Shown: positions 14,732 through 22,814 of the stretch, piece after piece
Position numbering within the stretch: the stretch's first letter is position 1
Layout of the letters: each line of letters begins with the position of its first letter
Assembly (NCBI GenBank): GCA_964599915.1
Contig: CAZRHR010000031.1
Location: forward strand, 1 to 29,200
DNA: 29,200 nucleotides
Direction of reading: 5' to 3'
From: CAZRHR01 sp964599915
GTDB taxonomy: Bacteria; Bacteroidota; Bacteroidia; CAIKAF01
Notes under the pieces: generated by a model
Database searches by the model: none
What the model was told of the DNA's origin: nothing
Seen by the model: only the letters and a program-made list of their open reading frames with translations
Program-made: the position numbers and the translations under genes

Positions 14732-16732
14732 ATGACCCAAATACCCTTGCTTCAGGATGCGGTGCTAATGCTAGGACTTTCGGTGCTGGTCATCTATCTT
14801 TTTCAACGATTTAAACTGCCCACTGTTATTGGTTTTTTAGCTACAGGTATTTTGTTTGGTCCACATGGCATGGGGCTTATTGGCCATCCCAAATATGCGC
14901 ATGAAGTGGAAATCATGGCAGAAATAGGTGTGATATTACTGCTGTTTATCATTGGTTTAGAGTTCTCTATGAAGGAGCTGGCGGCCCTTCGCAAAGTGGT
15001 GATTTTAGGCGGATTTGGTCAAGTGGGACTAACGGTAGGGTTGGTTGCCCTCTTGGCTTTTTGGCTTGGTATGACTTGGCCGCAGGGCATTTTTATGGGA
15101 TTTTTATTTTCGTTGAGTTCCACCGCCATTGTACTCAAAATTCTACAGGAACGAGGTACCATTCATGCACCACCGGGACGGATCGCCTTAGGTATTTTAA
15201 TTTTTCAAGACATCATTGTGGTTCCCATGATGTTGTTTACGCCGATGTTGGCAGGTGCTGAAGCCAACATTGGAGAAGCATTGGGTATTTTACTGCTGAA
15301 AGCGGCAGGCGTTACGGGCGCTGTAATTGTTCTTTCAAGGTATTTGGTACCTAAAGTCCTTAGAGAGATTGCAAGAACCAAAAGCCGAGAGTTGTTTTTG
15401 TTGTCTATTCTGGTCATTTGTTTTTCTGTGGCATTTGGCACGAGTGCATTGGGGCTTTCTTTGGCCTTGGGTGCGTTTATGGCCGGCCTGACCATCTCCG
15501 GTTCGCCATACAGCCACCAAGCTACAAGCCTTATTATTCCATTCCGAGAAGTTTTTGCCTCCTTTTTCTTTTTGTCTGTGGGCATGCTGCTCAACCTAGG
15601 CTTTATTGCTGAGCACTTTTTGATGATTTTTATCTTGGTCCTTACGGTTATTGGGCTAAAGTTTACTGTGCTTGTCAGCGTGGTTCGACTGTTGGGTTTT
15701 CCCCTTCGTACCGCATTGATTTCAGGTTTTACCTTGTTCCAAGTGGGAGAATTTGCCTTTATCCTTTCTGGGTTTGGTCAAAGCCATGGATTAATGGCAG
15801 CGGAGCAATACCAATATTTTTTATCCGTAAGTGTCATTACCATGGCATGTACTCCGTTTTTTATTTCTGGTAGCGCCCTTTGGGTGAAGGCGTTGGAGAA
15901 AAAACTTCCGAATCGGCTGGACACGCCACCCATTGTTTCCCCAGATAGTGGATTTTCATTACAAACACTTTCAGGCCACCTGATCATTGTGGGGTATGGA
16001 TTAAATGGGCAACACATGGCACGTGCTGCCCGGCTTCACGGAATTGACCATGTGGTGGTGGACATGGAAGTAGCATTAATAGAAAAAGCCATAGCAGAAG
16101 GTAGTCCCGCTTATTTCGGGGATGCTACCCAAGGGTTTATTTTAGAGGAGCTGAAAGTTTTTAAGGCCAGTGTGGTAGTGGTTGCTGTTTCAGACATTAT
16201 TGCATCCAGAAACATCGTCTCACAAATTCGTCATATTTGTCATCAGGTCCACATCATCGTGCGGTGTCACGATGTGAAAGAAGCCAGTGCCTTATATGAG
16301 CTGGGTGCGGGTGAGGTCATTAGCGATGCGATGGAAACCTCGGTAGAAATTTTCACCCGCGTTTTGCACCATTATCTTATTGAGCCATTGCGTATTGAGG
16401 ATTTTGTAGATAAGATAAGGAGTTCGGAATGGCAAATGAGCAGGCCCATAGATTTTAAAACCACCCCGGTGTTGGCTGGGTTGCCGGAGCTTCGCACGGC
16501 TGCCGTTCCTTTAGTGACCAACATTACAGGGATTACAGAAGTTTCTGTACAGCAGGCTTTGCTTAGAGAAAAGTACCAAATATCTATTTTGGCCATTCGA
16601 AGGGAAGGCGATCTGATTACTCAGATTTTACCTGAGACTTGTATTCAGTTAGGAGACGTTTTATACATCTTCGGAAAGGCGGAAGACGTCCATCATTTTT
16701 TATCCTTGGTTCGGGTAGATTTGTCCCATTGA
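14732..16732 (+). CDS. CPA2-family cation/proton antiporter (KefB/YbaL type)
   Basis: This is a 666-residue inner-membrane protein. Residues 1-385 form about 12 transmembrane helices of a Na+/H+ exchanger domain, with IGFLATGILFGPHGMGL, LLLFIIGLEFS and the ILIFQDIIVVP helix (FQD at 158-160). A cytosolic RCK/TrkA-N domain follows, with a Rossmann loop GYGLNG at 421-426 and VVDME. A TrkA-C-like domain (about 575-660) closes the protein. Such proteins exchange K+ or Na+ for protons and are gated by nucleotide or thiol ligands. Exact ion specificity is not readable. It is probably co-transcribed with the aminotransferase (14 nt gap). Its last 33 bases overlap the end of the convergent histidine kinase gene. 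Confidence 0.94.
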   Translation: MTQIPLLQDAVLMLGLSVLVIYLFQRFKLPTVIGFLATGILFGPHGMGLIGHPKYAHEVEIMAEIGVILLLFIIGLEFSMKELAALRKVVILGGFGQVGLTVGLVALLAFWLGMTWPQGIFMGFLFSLSSTAIVLKILQERGTIHAPPGRIALGILIFQDIIVVPMMLFTPMLAGAEANIGEALGILLLKAAGVTGAVIVLSRYLVPKVLREIARTKSRELFLLSILVICFSVAFGTSALGLSLALGAFMAGLTISGSPYSHQATSLIIPFREVFASFFFLSVGMLLNLGFIAEHFLMIFILVLTVIGLKFTVLVSVVRLLGFPLRTALISGFTLFQVGEFAFILSGFGQSHGLMAAEQYQYFLSVSVITMACTPFFISGSALWVKALEKKLPNRLDTPPIVSPDSGFSLQTLSGHLIIVGYGLNGQHMARAARLHGIDHVVVDMEVALIEKAIAEGSPAYFGDATQGFILEELKVFKASVVVVAVSDIIASRNIVSQIRHICHQVHIIVRCHDVKEASALYELGAGEVISDAMETSVEIFTRVLHHYLIEPLRIEDFVDKIRSSEWQMSRPIDFKTTPVLAGLPELRTAAVPLVTNITGITEVSVQQALLREKYQISILAIRREGDLITQILPETCIQLGDVLYIFGKAEDVHHFLSLVRVDLSH

Positions 16733-18724
16733 TGGTTGGATTTTCGGAGGAGGGAAAGCGAGATAAAAAGCGGTTCCCTTGCCTTCGGCTGTTTTTACCC
16801 AGACCTTTCCCCCATGGGCCATCATGATTTTTTTCACAATATAAAGCCCGAGTCCTGTACTGGTTTCGCCAAGGGTGCCGCGAGCTCCACCTGAAAAGGC
16901 ATGGAATATGGACGGGCGTAGAGACTCAGGAATACCTTTGCCAAAATCGCGTATCCGAAAAATAGTGGTTTGGTCCGCTGTTTGGTAAACGGTACAATGA
17001 ATATTACGCCCTGGTGGAGAGAATTTGATAGCATTGTCCAGGACATTGGTAATGGCCCGAACTGTTTTATCTTGGTCGCAAGCCATAAGAAACCGGGCCT
17101 GATGGTCAATTTTCAATCCTATTTGCTTTCTTTTGAGCTTGGAAAAAAGGAGCTTTTGGGCCTCCTCTATCACCTGATGCGGCAACATAATCCGAAGGTG
17201 AAGTGGCATGTGTGGGTCAGGCCGAATGGCATCGGACAAATCTTGAAGGGTGAAAAGGCCAATTTTTGCAGAATGGCCTAACAAATGCATGAGGTGTTGA
17301 TTTTCTTTGGTATAAAGCTTTCCATCTTCAGCATCTAGCAATAGGTCACTCACTTGGGTTACATTTCCCAATACATTTCGGAGGTCATGTGCCACAGTGC
17401 CAAGGATGTAACTTTTATGTTTATCCGTAAGTTCTAGGTGGCGATGGGTTCTGTGTAATTGCTGGTTTTGGGTTTTAAGTCCTTCTGAAACGGTTTTAAA
17501 TTTCGCGTATCTTTTTCTAAGAGAAAGCCATAGCAAGAAAATCACCATAATTACGACAAAAAGGAGCAATCCAAAGCCAAACCATAATTTTCCCTGTAAA
17601 CTTTTGGCTTGGATATGGAATCGGATGTCCTCTGCATGGTTGGTCGCTTGAATCATGTCTTGCTTTACATGCTCCATTTGCATGAGCTTCCTCTGATAGA
17701 TTTGGTCCATGGAATCGGCGGCAGAAGCTTCCTTGAGGGTAAATACATAAGCCGATTTAAAGTCACCACGGTCTTTTGCATAACTCGCTAGTTGGCGATA
17801 ATAATAGCCTTGATATCGAAACTCTCGATGCAGTGAGCGTTCAGGGTTGATACTTGTCAGGAGGCCATAGGCCTTTAATTTTTCGCCTTTGGCATGATAC
17901 ACCATGGCTCCTACGACCACGGCACGTCCCATAAAAATGTCAACCCCGGATTTTTGTGCATGGTTCAACATTTTTTGTATCATCTGTTCAGAGAGCTCTT
18001 CAGGAGAAAAAGCCCACAAGGCATGCACCCAATTGATATAAGCATAAGCCATACCGCGTTGATTTCCTGTTTTGTAGGCGATTTGGTAGGCCCGTTTAAA
18101 GCTGGAAAGGGCAGGTGCTTCTAAATTTTGCTTGTAATAACAGAGGCCGATGTTATTGAGTATATTTTGTACCCAGTGGGGTTCATCCCAACCCTCATTG
18201 GATTGCAACATGTTTCTTAATGCAGCATGAAAATGATAAGCCGCTTTTTCATAGGCTTGTTCTGAGTAATATAAAATGCCCAGATGATTGTGCATTAATC
18301 CTTCAAAATAAGGCCAATAGATGTCTTTGGCCATCTGTTCTGCCCGCAATAAGTGCCGTGCAGCTTTTTGATAATCGCCATTTTCTGCGGCTTTTGCCCC
18401 GATTAGGGTGATAGTTTGAAAGTACAATCGTTCCCTTGCTACAGGAAAATGGACGTGCTGGCCATTCCACTGAATCGCTACCCATTTTTTTGCTAACTCT
18501 TTTAGTTGTTGGGTTGTGGTTTTTTGTGGAAAAGGCATGTTCTTCTTGTTGGCATACCAAGACATTCCCTGCTCAAAAATGCGACATACTTCATCCTGCC
18601 CATACCATGCGCAAATGTTCGAAGTGTAGAAAAAGCGAGTAAAATCTGAAGTCGGTGCCTCATGAGCAGCATTCGCCTGACCCAAAGACCAAAGCCAGAG
18701 ACATCCGGCACACCACCACGCCAT
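16700..18724 (-). CDS. TPR sensor histidine kinase (paralogue 1), no receiver
   Basis: This 674-residue kinase has a signal peptide (cleavage around residue 20 after NAA), a periplasmic TPR-rich helical sensor (about 100-345) and a coiled segment. One transmembrane helix lies at about 380-401, followed by HisKA with the phosphoacceptor His446 in VAHDLRNVLG. HATPase_c follows, with N-box NVLDNAIKFS, G1 RDFGKGIP and G2 TGLGLYIVKKI. All catalytic motifs are present. There is no receiver or output domain, so a separate response regulator is needed and none is visible here. The ATG at 18724 is favoured over an in-frame TTG at 18742. A TACCTTTG element lies 35 nt upstream. It is clearly paralogous to the adjacent upstream kinase and overlaps the antiporter gene tail to tail. 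Confidence 0.93.
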   Translation of the reverse strand: MAWWCAGCLWLWSLGQANAAHEAPTSDFTRFFYTSNICAWYGQDEVCRIFEQGMSWYANKKNMPFPQKTTTQQLKELAKKWVAIQWNGQHVHFPVARERLYFQTITLIGAKAAENGDYQKAARHLLRAEQMAKDIYWPYFEGLMHNHLGILYYSEQAYEKAAYHFHAALRNMLQSNEGWDEPHWVQNILNNIGLCYYKQNLEAPALSSFKRAYQIAYKTGNQRGMAYAYINWVHALWAFSPEELSEQMIQKMLNHAQKSGVDIFMGRAVVVGAMVYHAKGEKLKAYGLLTSINPERSLHREFRYQGYYYRQLASYAKDRGDFKSAYVFTLKEASAADSMDQIYQRKLMQMEHVKQDMIQATNHAEDIRFHIQAKSLQGKLWFGFGLLLFVVIMVIFLLWLSLRKRYAKFKTVSEGLKTQNQQLHRTHRHLELTDKHKSYILGTVAHDLRNVLGNVTQVSDLLLDAEDGKLYTKENQHLMHLLGHSAKIGLFTLQDLSDAIRPDPHMPLHLRIMLPHQVIEEAQKLLFSKLKRKQIGLKIDHQARFLMACDQDKTVRAITNVLDNAIKFSPPGRNIHCTVYQTADQTTIFRIRDFGKGIPESLRPSIFHAFSGGARGTLGETSTGLGLYIVKKIMMAHGGKVWVKTAEGKGTAFYLAFPPPKIQPSMGQIYPNQG

Positions 18725-18759
18725 GAAGAAATGCTGCTGCAAACTTTTTAATTCTAAAA

Positions 18760-18767
18760 CAAAGGTA
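18760..18767 (-). promoter_or_regulatory. -7 element between the paired kinases
   Basis: The minus strand reads TACCTTTG, an exact TAnnTTTG match, within the 81-bp gap between the two kinase genes and 35 nt before the preferred ATG of the downstream kinase. No -33 TTG is found at the usual spacing. It suggests the downstream kinase can be transcribed on its own. Confidence 0.5.
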
Positions 18768-18805
18768 CAGTTAAAACCTATTTCGGATATTCCCTCGACA
18801 CCAAT

Positions 18806-20815
18806 TTACTTTGCAAATGGCAATCGAATCAAGAAAAGAGAACCTTTTCCTTCCTTGGTTTTCACTTTAATTTGCCCATGGTGAGCCAATACAATTTTTT
18901 TAACGATGAATAAACCCAGGCCGGTGGTTGGCTCACCAAGGGTTCCCAATACCCCAGTGGTAAAAGGACGAAACAACTTTTGCTGCATTCTTTTTGGAAT
19001 GCCGGTGCCAAAATCTCTTACACAAAACTCCACTTCGCTCGTGCCACTTTGGCGGATTAAAACTTTGATTTTTCCACCTGGCTTGGAATACTTAATGGCA
19101 TTGTCCACCAAATTAATCAGCACCCGGGTTATCTTTTCTCGATCTGCCGCCACCAAAAATGGCGCTTGGTTTTTGGTGATTAAATCAATCCTTTTTTGCC
19201 GACATCTATGGTGCAGCAAATCACGAAGTTCCGCTAAAAGCGCTTCGGGCAAAAGTGGAACTACATCTAAGTTGATTTGGTTTCCTGGTCGAATGGCATC
19301 GTTAAGGTCCTGAATGGTGTTGAGCCCCAGTTTTGCAGAGGTTTTCAGTAGTTTCAGCAAATGCCGCTGTTCCTGTTCCGGCAAAGCCTCTGAGGGCCCT
19401 TCTGCAATGATGTCGCTTACTTGCACCACATTTCCTAGAATGTTTCTAAGGTCATGGGCGACCGTACTCAAAATGTAGTTTTTATGTTTATTGGCCAGTT
19501 CCAGCTCCCGGTTTGCTTTGGCAAACTGTCCCGATTTCTGTCTCAGATCCCTGGAAAGCCATTGGGTTTGGGTGAAACGCTTGCGCAAGTTTATCCAAAG
19601 GAAAAAAATGACCAACACCAGAACCAAAAGCACACTCCCTCCCATTAAGATGGCATTCGATTGAATTTCACGAAGCCTCAGAAAATGAAGCAACTCCTCC
19701 TTTGATTCTCGTAATCGATTCAGTTCAATCTGCGCTTCTTCCAGTTGAATGAGTTTGTTTCCGCGTTTTGTGTGGATGGCCTCTAAGAATGTTTTGGATT
19801 TTTCCTCATCTGCATAGGCCTTCTGATAATTGCCACGAAAAGCCTCCACCTTGGCCATAAGGCTAAAAAAAGTGGCCTTGGCCTGAAAATCACGAATATT
19901 TTCCATCCGTTCTTCTAACAAAGCCAGCCATTCTCCAGCTTCAACAAACTTGTCTTGGCCAACTAAAAACTCAGCGTAAAGAAGAATGCCCCTTGCTTCT
20001 AGCGGCAAATTGGTGGTACGGGCCGCCTTACAAATGGCCACTCGAAAAAGAGAATCCGCACGTTCTTTTTTGCCTAATTGGGCATCAATTCGGGCCAAGT
20101 TCATTAAGGATACAGACTCTCCAATTAAGTTGGTGTCCCAAAGTGAAACACGATAGGCCTTGTAAAAATAGGTTCGGGCTGTATGCGGCTGCTTCAGCTG
20201 CATATAGCTTAATCCCAAATTATTTAATACATTTTGGATTAGGTATTTTTTTTCAGGACGTAACTGCGTTTGCATCAAACTTCGTAAAGCGGCCAAAAAA
20301 TGAGGCACCGCTTGCTCAAATCCTCCTTCAGAATAGAATAAAATACCCATGTAGTTGTTGAGCAGTCCATGATAAAAGGGCCAATGAACCTTTCGCTCAA
20401 ACTCCTGTGCCATAAGTAACAGGCGAATGGATGGGCCAAATTCACCTCGCTCATAATAGGTGGCGCCCAGCGAAACCAAGGTCCTGAAATAATTTAAATC
20501 ATCTATGTCCGGACCCAAATCTACCACCCTTTGCAGATAGTAAAGCGAAGAGTCCACCATGCCTAATCGGTTATAATAACCTCCAATGGCTGCATAGTAA
20601 TGGGACCACACCCTCAACGGTCGCGTGTGGTCTATGTATTGGGACAATGCCAAAGCGACCGAAGGACAAGGAACAAAGACGGAATCATGCACATGGGTGC
20701 AACTATCCATTCGAACAATGAGCCGGTCAAAGGCAGGGTCTCCACTGGTAATTTCCTGGGCATGCACAGTGGAGAAGACCAGCAGACTTATGGCCAACCA
20801 AAGCCTACCAATCAT
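18806..20815 (-). CDS. TPR sensor histidine kinase (paralogue 2), coupled to RemB-like gene
   Basis: This 669-residue kinase has the same architecture as the next gene. It has a signal peptide (ending near VHAQ), periplasmic TPR repeats (about 70-345) and a basic/acidic coiled coil. One transmembrane helix lies at about 387-408. HisKA has His454 in VAHDLRNILG. HATPase_c has NLVDNAIKYS, RDFGTGIP and TGLGLFIVKKI. No receiver or DNA-binding domain is present. The two kinases align through sensor and catalytic halves (for example WPFYHGLLNNYMGILFYSE here and WPYFEGLMHNHLGILYYSE there), indicating tandem duplication. The ATG at 20815 lies inside the 3' end of the upstream RemB-like gene (11-base overlap), so translation is probably coupled. 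An in-frame TTG at 20848 would deepen that overlap and spoil the signal peptide. Confidence 0.93.
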   Translation of the reverse strand: MIGRLWLAISLLVFSTVHAQEITSGDPAFDRLIVRMDSCTHVHDSVFVPCPSVALALSQYIDHTRPLRVWSHYYAAIGGYYNRLGMVDSSLYYLQRVVDLGPDIDDLNYFRTLVSLGATYYERGEFGPSIRLLLMAQEFERKVHWPFYHGLLNNYMGILFYSEGGFEQAVPHFLAALRSLMQTQLRPEKKYLIQNVLNNLGLSYMQLKQPHTARTYFYKAYRVSLWDTNLIGESVSLMNLARIDAQLGKKERADSLFRVAICKAARTTNLPLEARGILLYAEFLVGQDKFVEAGEWLALLEERMENIRDFQAKATFFSLMAKVEAFRGNYQKAYADEEKSKTFLEAIHTKRGNKLIQLEEAQIELNRLRESKEELLHFLRLREIQSNAILMGGSVLLVLVLVIFFLWINLRKRFTQTQWLSRDLRQKSGQFAKANRELELANKHKNYILSTVAHDLRNILGNVVQVSDIIAEGPSEALPEQEQRHLLKLLKTSAKLGLNTIQDLNDAIRPGNQINLDVVPLLPEALLAELRDLLHHRCRQKRIDLITKNQAPFLVAADREKITRVLINLVDNAIKYSKPGGKIKVLIRQSGTSEVEFCVRDFGTGIPKRMQQKLFRPFTTGVLGTLGEPTTGLGLFIVKKIVLAHHGQIKVKTKEGKGSLFLIRLPFAK

Positions 20816-22412
20816 AATATCGGTTAGGTAGATTGGTGCGTAAACCAAACCAGAACCAGCTGGTCATTTGATCCGATTGGGTGTTTTCGAAATGACGTAA
20901 GCGTGTTCCCGCTTCTATCCTAAACCCATAGGCCGGATTGAGGACATACGCAGCGGAAAGTTCTACCACCACCAATGAGGTGCGTAAACCTTGACCTACC
21001 ACATTTCCATATTCTTGAGGATGGTTCAAATCCAAATTATAAATATTCTGGCCATAATTCATGCCGGCGGAATCAAGCCCCACCAAGGCATAGCTGACAC
21101 GAGAATTAAACATCCATCGGTCGGTCCGATAATTCAAAAAGCCTAACCATTCCCAGAAATTAGCACCCAGCGGATGCGCCAATCCTTGGTTGTAATGCGC
21201 ATAATTCTGGTTGGTCCGCCAGTGATTGTAGGTATATGGACGGACATAATTGAATTCCGTTTGAAATTGCAATCCCTTTAAACCAAAAACATTGAAATAT
21301 TTATACCCCAACTGAAAAGCTTGCTTATTGGCACGCCAACCGGGCTGGGTTTTGCCAAGAAAATTACCCAAATTCAACTCATCCAACATCACTTGACCAT
21401 ACAACTGGTGGCTGGGGGTAATCTGCCATTTAAGGTTGGCGCCAAGCACGGCATTGTCATAAGAACCTAAACCATATTCTACCGGACGGAAAAAGATGAT
21501 GGGATTCAAATAACTCAACTCAAATCCACGGTTGACCCCCGTGCTGTCTGTGCCACTAAACATAATGCCTTCAAACAAACCTAGGTTTAGCCCGCGGGCA
21601 ATGTTAAAGTCAAGATAATGGAACGCGCCATATTTCTTGGTATTCAGGTTGTCTCCAGCCAAACTAGGACGAATGTCCTGAAATTCTCCCCAAAGGTTGG
21701 TGTATTTGAAACGCCAAAACTGGGTGTTGATTTTCAGATAAGGATAATTAAAAGCCACATCAGAAAGTAAAAGCGAACGGTAACCATCGCCAATAAAATT
21801 TTTCCCGATTCCAAACTCAATATCCACCCATTGGGCCGGCGCAAACACCACATACCCATTGGCCCAAGCATAATCATAGCCAACCGATTTAAATGGTTTT
21901 GAACGTCCTTGGCCGGGAATGATACCCATGGTATCTGCTACATCCGAAAGGTATTGTGGCAGGGCCGCCTGGTTTTCATAGAAATCCGAGTAAAAAGAAA
22001 ACATTTTACCCAAATTGCCTCGTACCGTTACCCCGCGGGTGTTTGTCCAAAGCGTTTTATTGCCTGCAAAATCACGTCCCATGGTAAAGTCAAACGCCGG
22101 ATTTACAAGAATTTGCCCTTGCGGAAAGGCAATGCGAATCAAATCTTCTGAAAACAATTTCCGCCCCGTCCAACTGCGGGCAAATTTTCCGCGATAGGGC
22201 TTTACCCCTAAAACCGAATCCGGATTAATGATGGGCCGGAGTGCCGATAAACGATAGGGTTTTATCGCCGAGAAAAAGGGCGCGCGTGTCTTTGCGGCGG
22301 CTGCCTCAAGGTGCAACTGCTGTTCGGTAAAAAAGGGCTGGTGGTAATGCTGTGCCTGAAGGAAGGCAGCAGTTCCCAAAACACCTGCGAAAATGGAAAA
22401 CAAGATTTTCAT
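20805..22412 (-). CDS. RemB/Wzi-like outer-membrane beta-barrel protein
   Basis: This 535-residue protein has a signal peptide (cleavage near LQAQ). A long run of alternating aromatic/hydrophobic strands fits an outer-membrane beta barrel. The segments NPAFDFTMGRDF, FSFYSDFYENQAALPQY, IPGQGRSKPF and IGKNFIGDGYRSLLLSD match the Bacteroidota family annotated as gliding motility protein RemB or capsule-assembly Wzi-like. In that family loss affects surface motility in Flavobacterium; the exact role here is unknown. The C-terminus ends in aromatic residues (YYDW), as many barrels do. ATG 22412 is chosen over an in-frame TTG at 22418 that lies within a -7 motif. Its stop overlaps the downstream kinase start, linking an outer-membrane protein to a sensor. 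Confidence 0.86.
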   Translation of the reverse strand: MKILFSIFAGVLGTAAFLQAQHYHQPFFTEQQLHLEAAAAKTRAPFFSAIKPYRLSALRPIINPDSVLGVKPYRGKFARSWTGRKLFSEDLIRIAFPQGQILVNPAFDFTMGRDFAGNKTLWTNTRGVTVRGNLGKMFSFYSDFYENQAALPQYLSDVADTMGIIPGQGRSKPFKSVGYDYAWANGYVVFAPAQWVDIEFGIGKNFIGDGYRSLLLSDVAFNYPYLKINTQFWRFKYTNLWGEFQDIRPSLAGDNLNTKKYGAFHYLDFNIARGLNLGLFEGIMFSGTDSTGVNRGFELSYLNPIIFFRPVEYGLGSYDNAVLGANLKWQITPSHQLYGQVMLDELNLGNFLGKTQPGWRANKQAFQLGYKYFNVFGLKGLQFQTEFNYVRPYTYNHWRTNQNYAHYNQGLAHPLGANFWEWLGFLNYRTDRWMFNSRVSYALVGLDSAGMNYGQNIYNLDLNHPQEYGNVVGQGLRTSLVVVELSAAYVLNPAYGFRIEAGTRLRHFENTQSDQMTSWFWFGLRTNLPNRYYDW

Positions 22413-22415
22413 GCC

Positions 22416-22423
22416 CAAATATA
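22416..22423 (-). promoter_or_regulatory. -7 element immediately before the RemB-like gene
   Basis: The minus strand reads TATATTTG, an exact TAnnTTTG match, ending 3 nt before the ATG at 22412. If real, the transcript would be leaderless or nearly so. No -33 box is found at 19-nt spacing. Confidence 0.4.
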
Positions 22424-22552
22424 TCCTTCAAATTCCAAAAACATTCTATTCGTCACGTTAAAACCAGAATCACTGAAATCCGGCTGCCACTTATTAGGTC
22501 TTTTACTTTGGATTTTGTGGTCCCTCATTTGAGCGGGAAGCAGGCAAGTATT

Positions 22553-22635
22553 GGGGCTACGCCCAACCCCTCCCCGTGGTCAATATACCGAAACTTTCCG
22601 AGATAATCCGGAATGTAATTGGATATAAATGATTA
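22553..22635. repeat. Inverted diverged copy of the 5.1-5.75 kb repeat core
   Basis: Read on the minus strand, this segment shows an ATTATA-type start, TCTCGGAAAG, then CCACGGGGAGGGGTTGGGCG and TAGCCCC. This follows the same order as the three tandem cores at 5114-5749. It lies in the 402-bp gene-free gap 22413-22814. The rest of that gap holds a -7 element at one end and a terminator at the other, and nothing else recognisable. Confidence 0.75.
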
Positions 22636-22756
22636 TAAAGGACTCGAGATGATAGGCCCTCATACGTAAGGCTTCGATTCGCCAAACCTGCCATTTTTCC
22701 GCTCTCCATTTTTCCGCGACCTAAAGTCACTTATCTAGAGAAGAAATTGGCAAAAT

Positions 22757-22793
22757 GTAAAAAGCCCTATACAGGACAATCCTATATAGGGCT
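22757..22793 (-). terminator. Rho-independent terminator of the envelope operon
   Basis: AGCCCTATA (22763-22771) pairs perfectly with TATAGGGCT (22785-22793). An inner AGGA/TCCT extends the hairpin. On the minus strand a TTTTTACATTTT run follows. It sits 21 bp past the stop of the last gene of the 22.8-29.2 kb minus-strand run. Confidence 0.85.
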
Positions 22794-22814
22794 GGAACCC
22801 AAAAAAGAAAAGAG

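Noticed and set aside
15205..15594. 129-codon minus-strand open frame inside the antiporter gene
   Set aside because: Antisense to transmembrane helices; low-complexity charged translation typical of a shadow frame.
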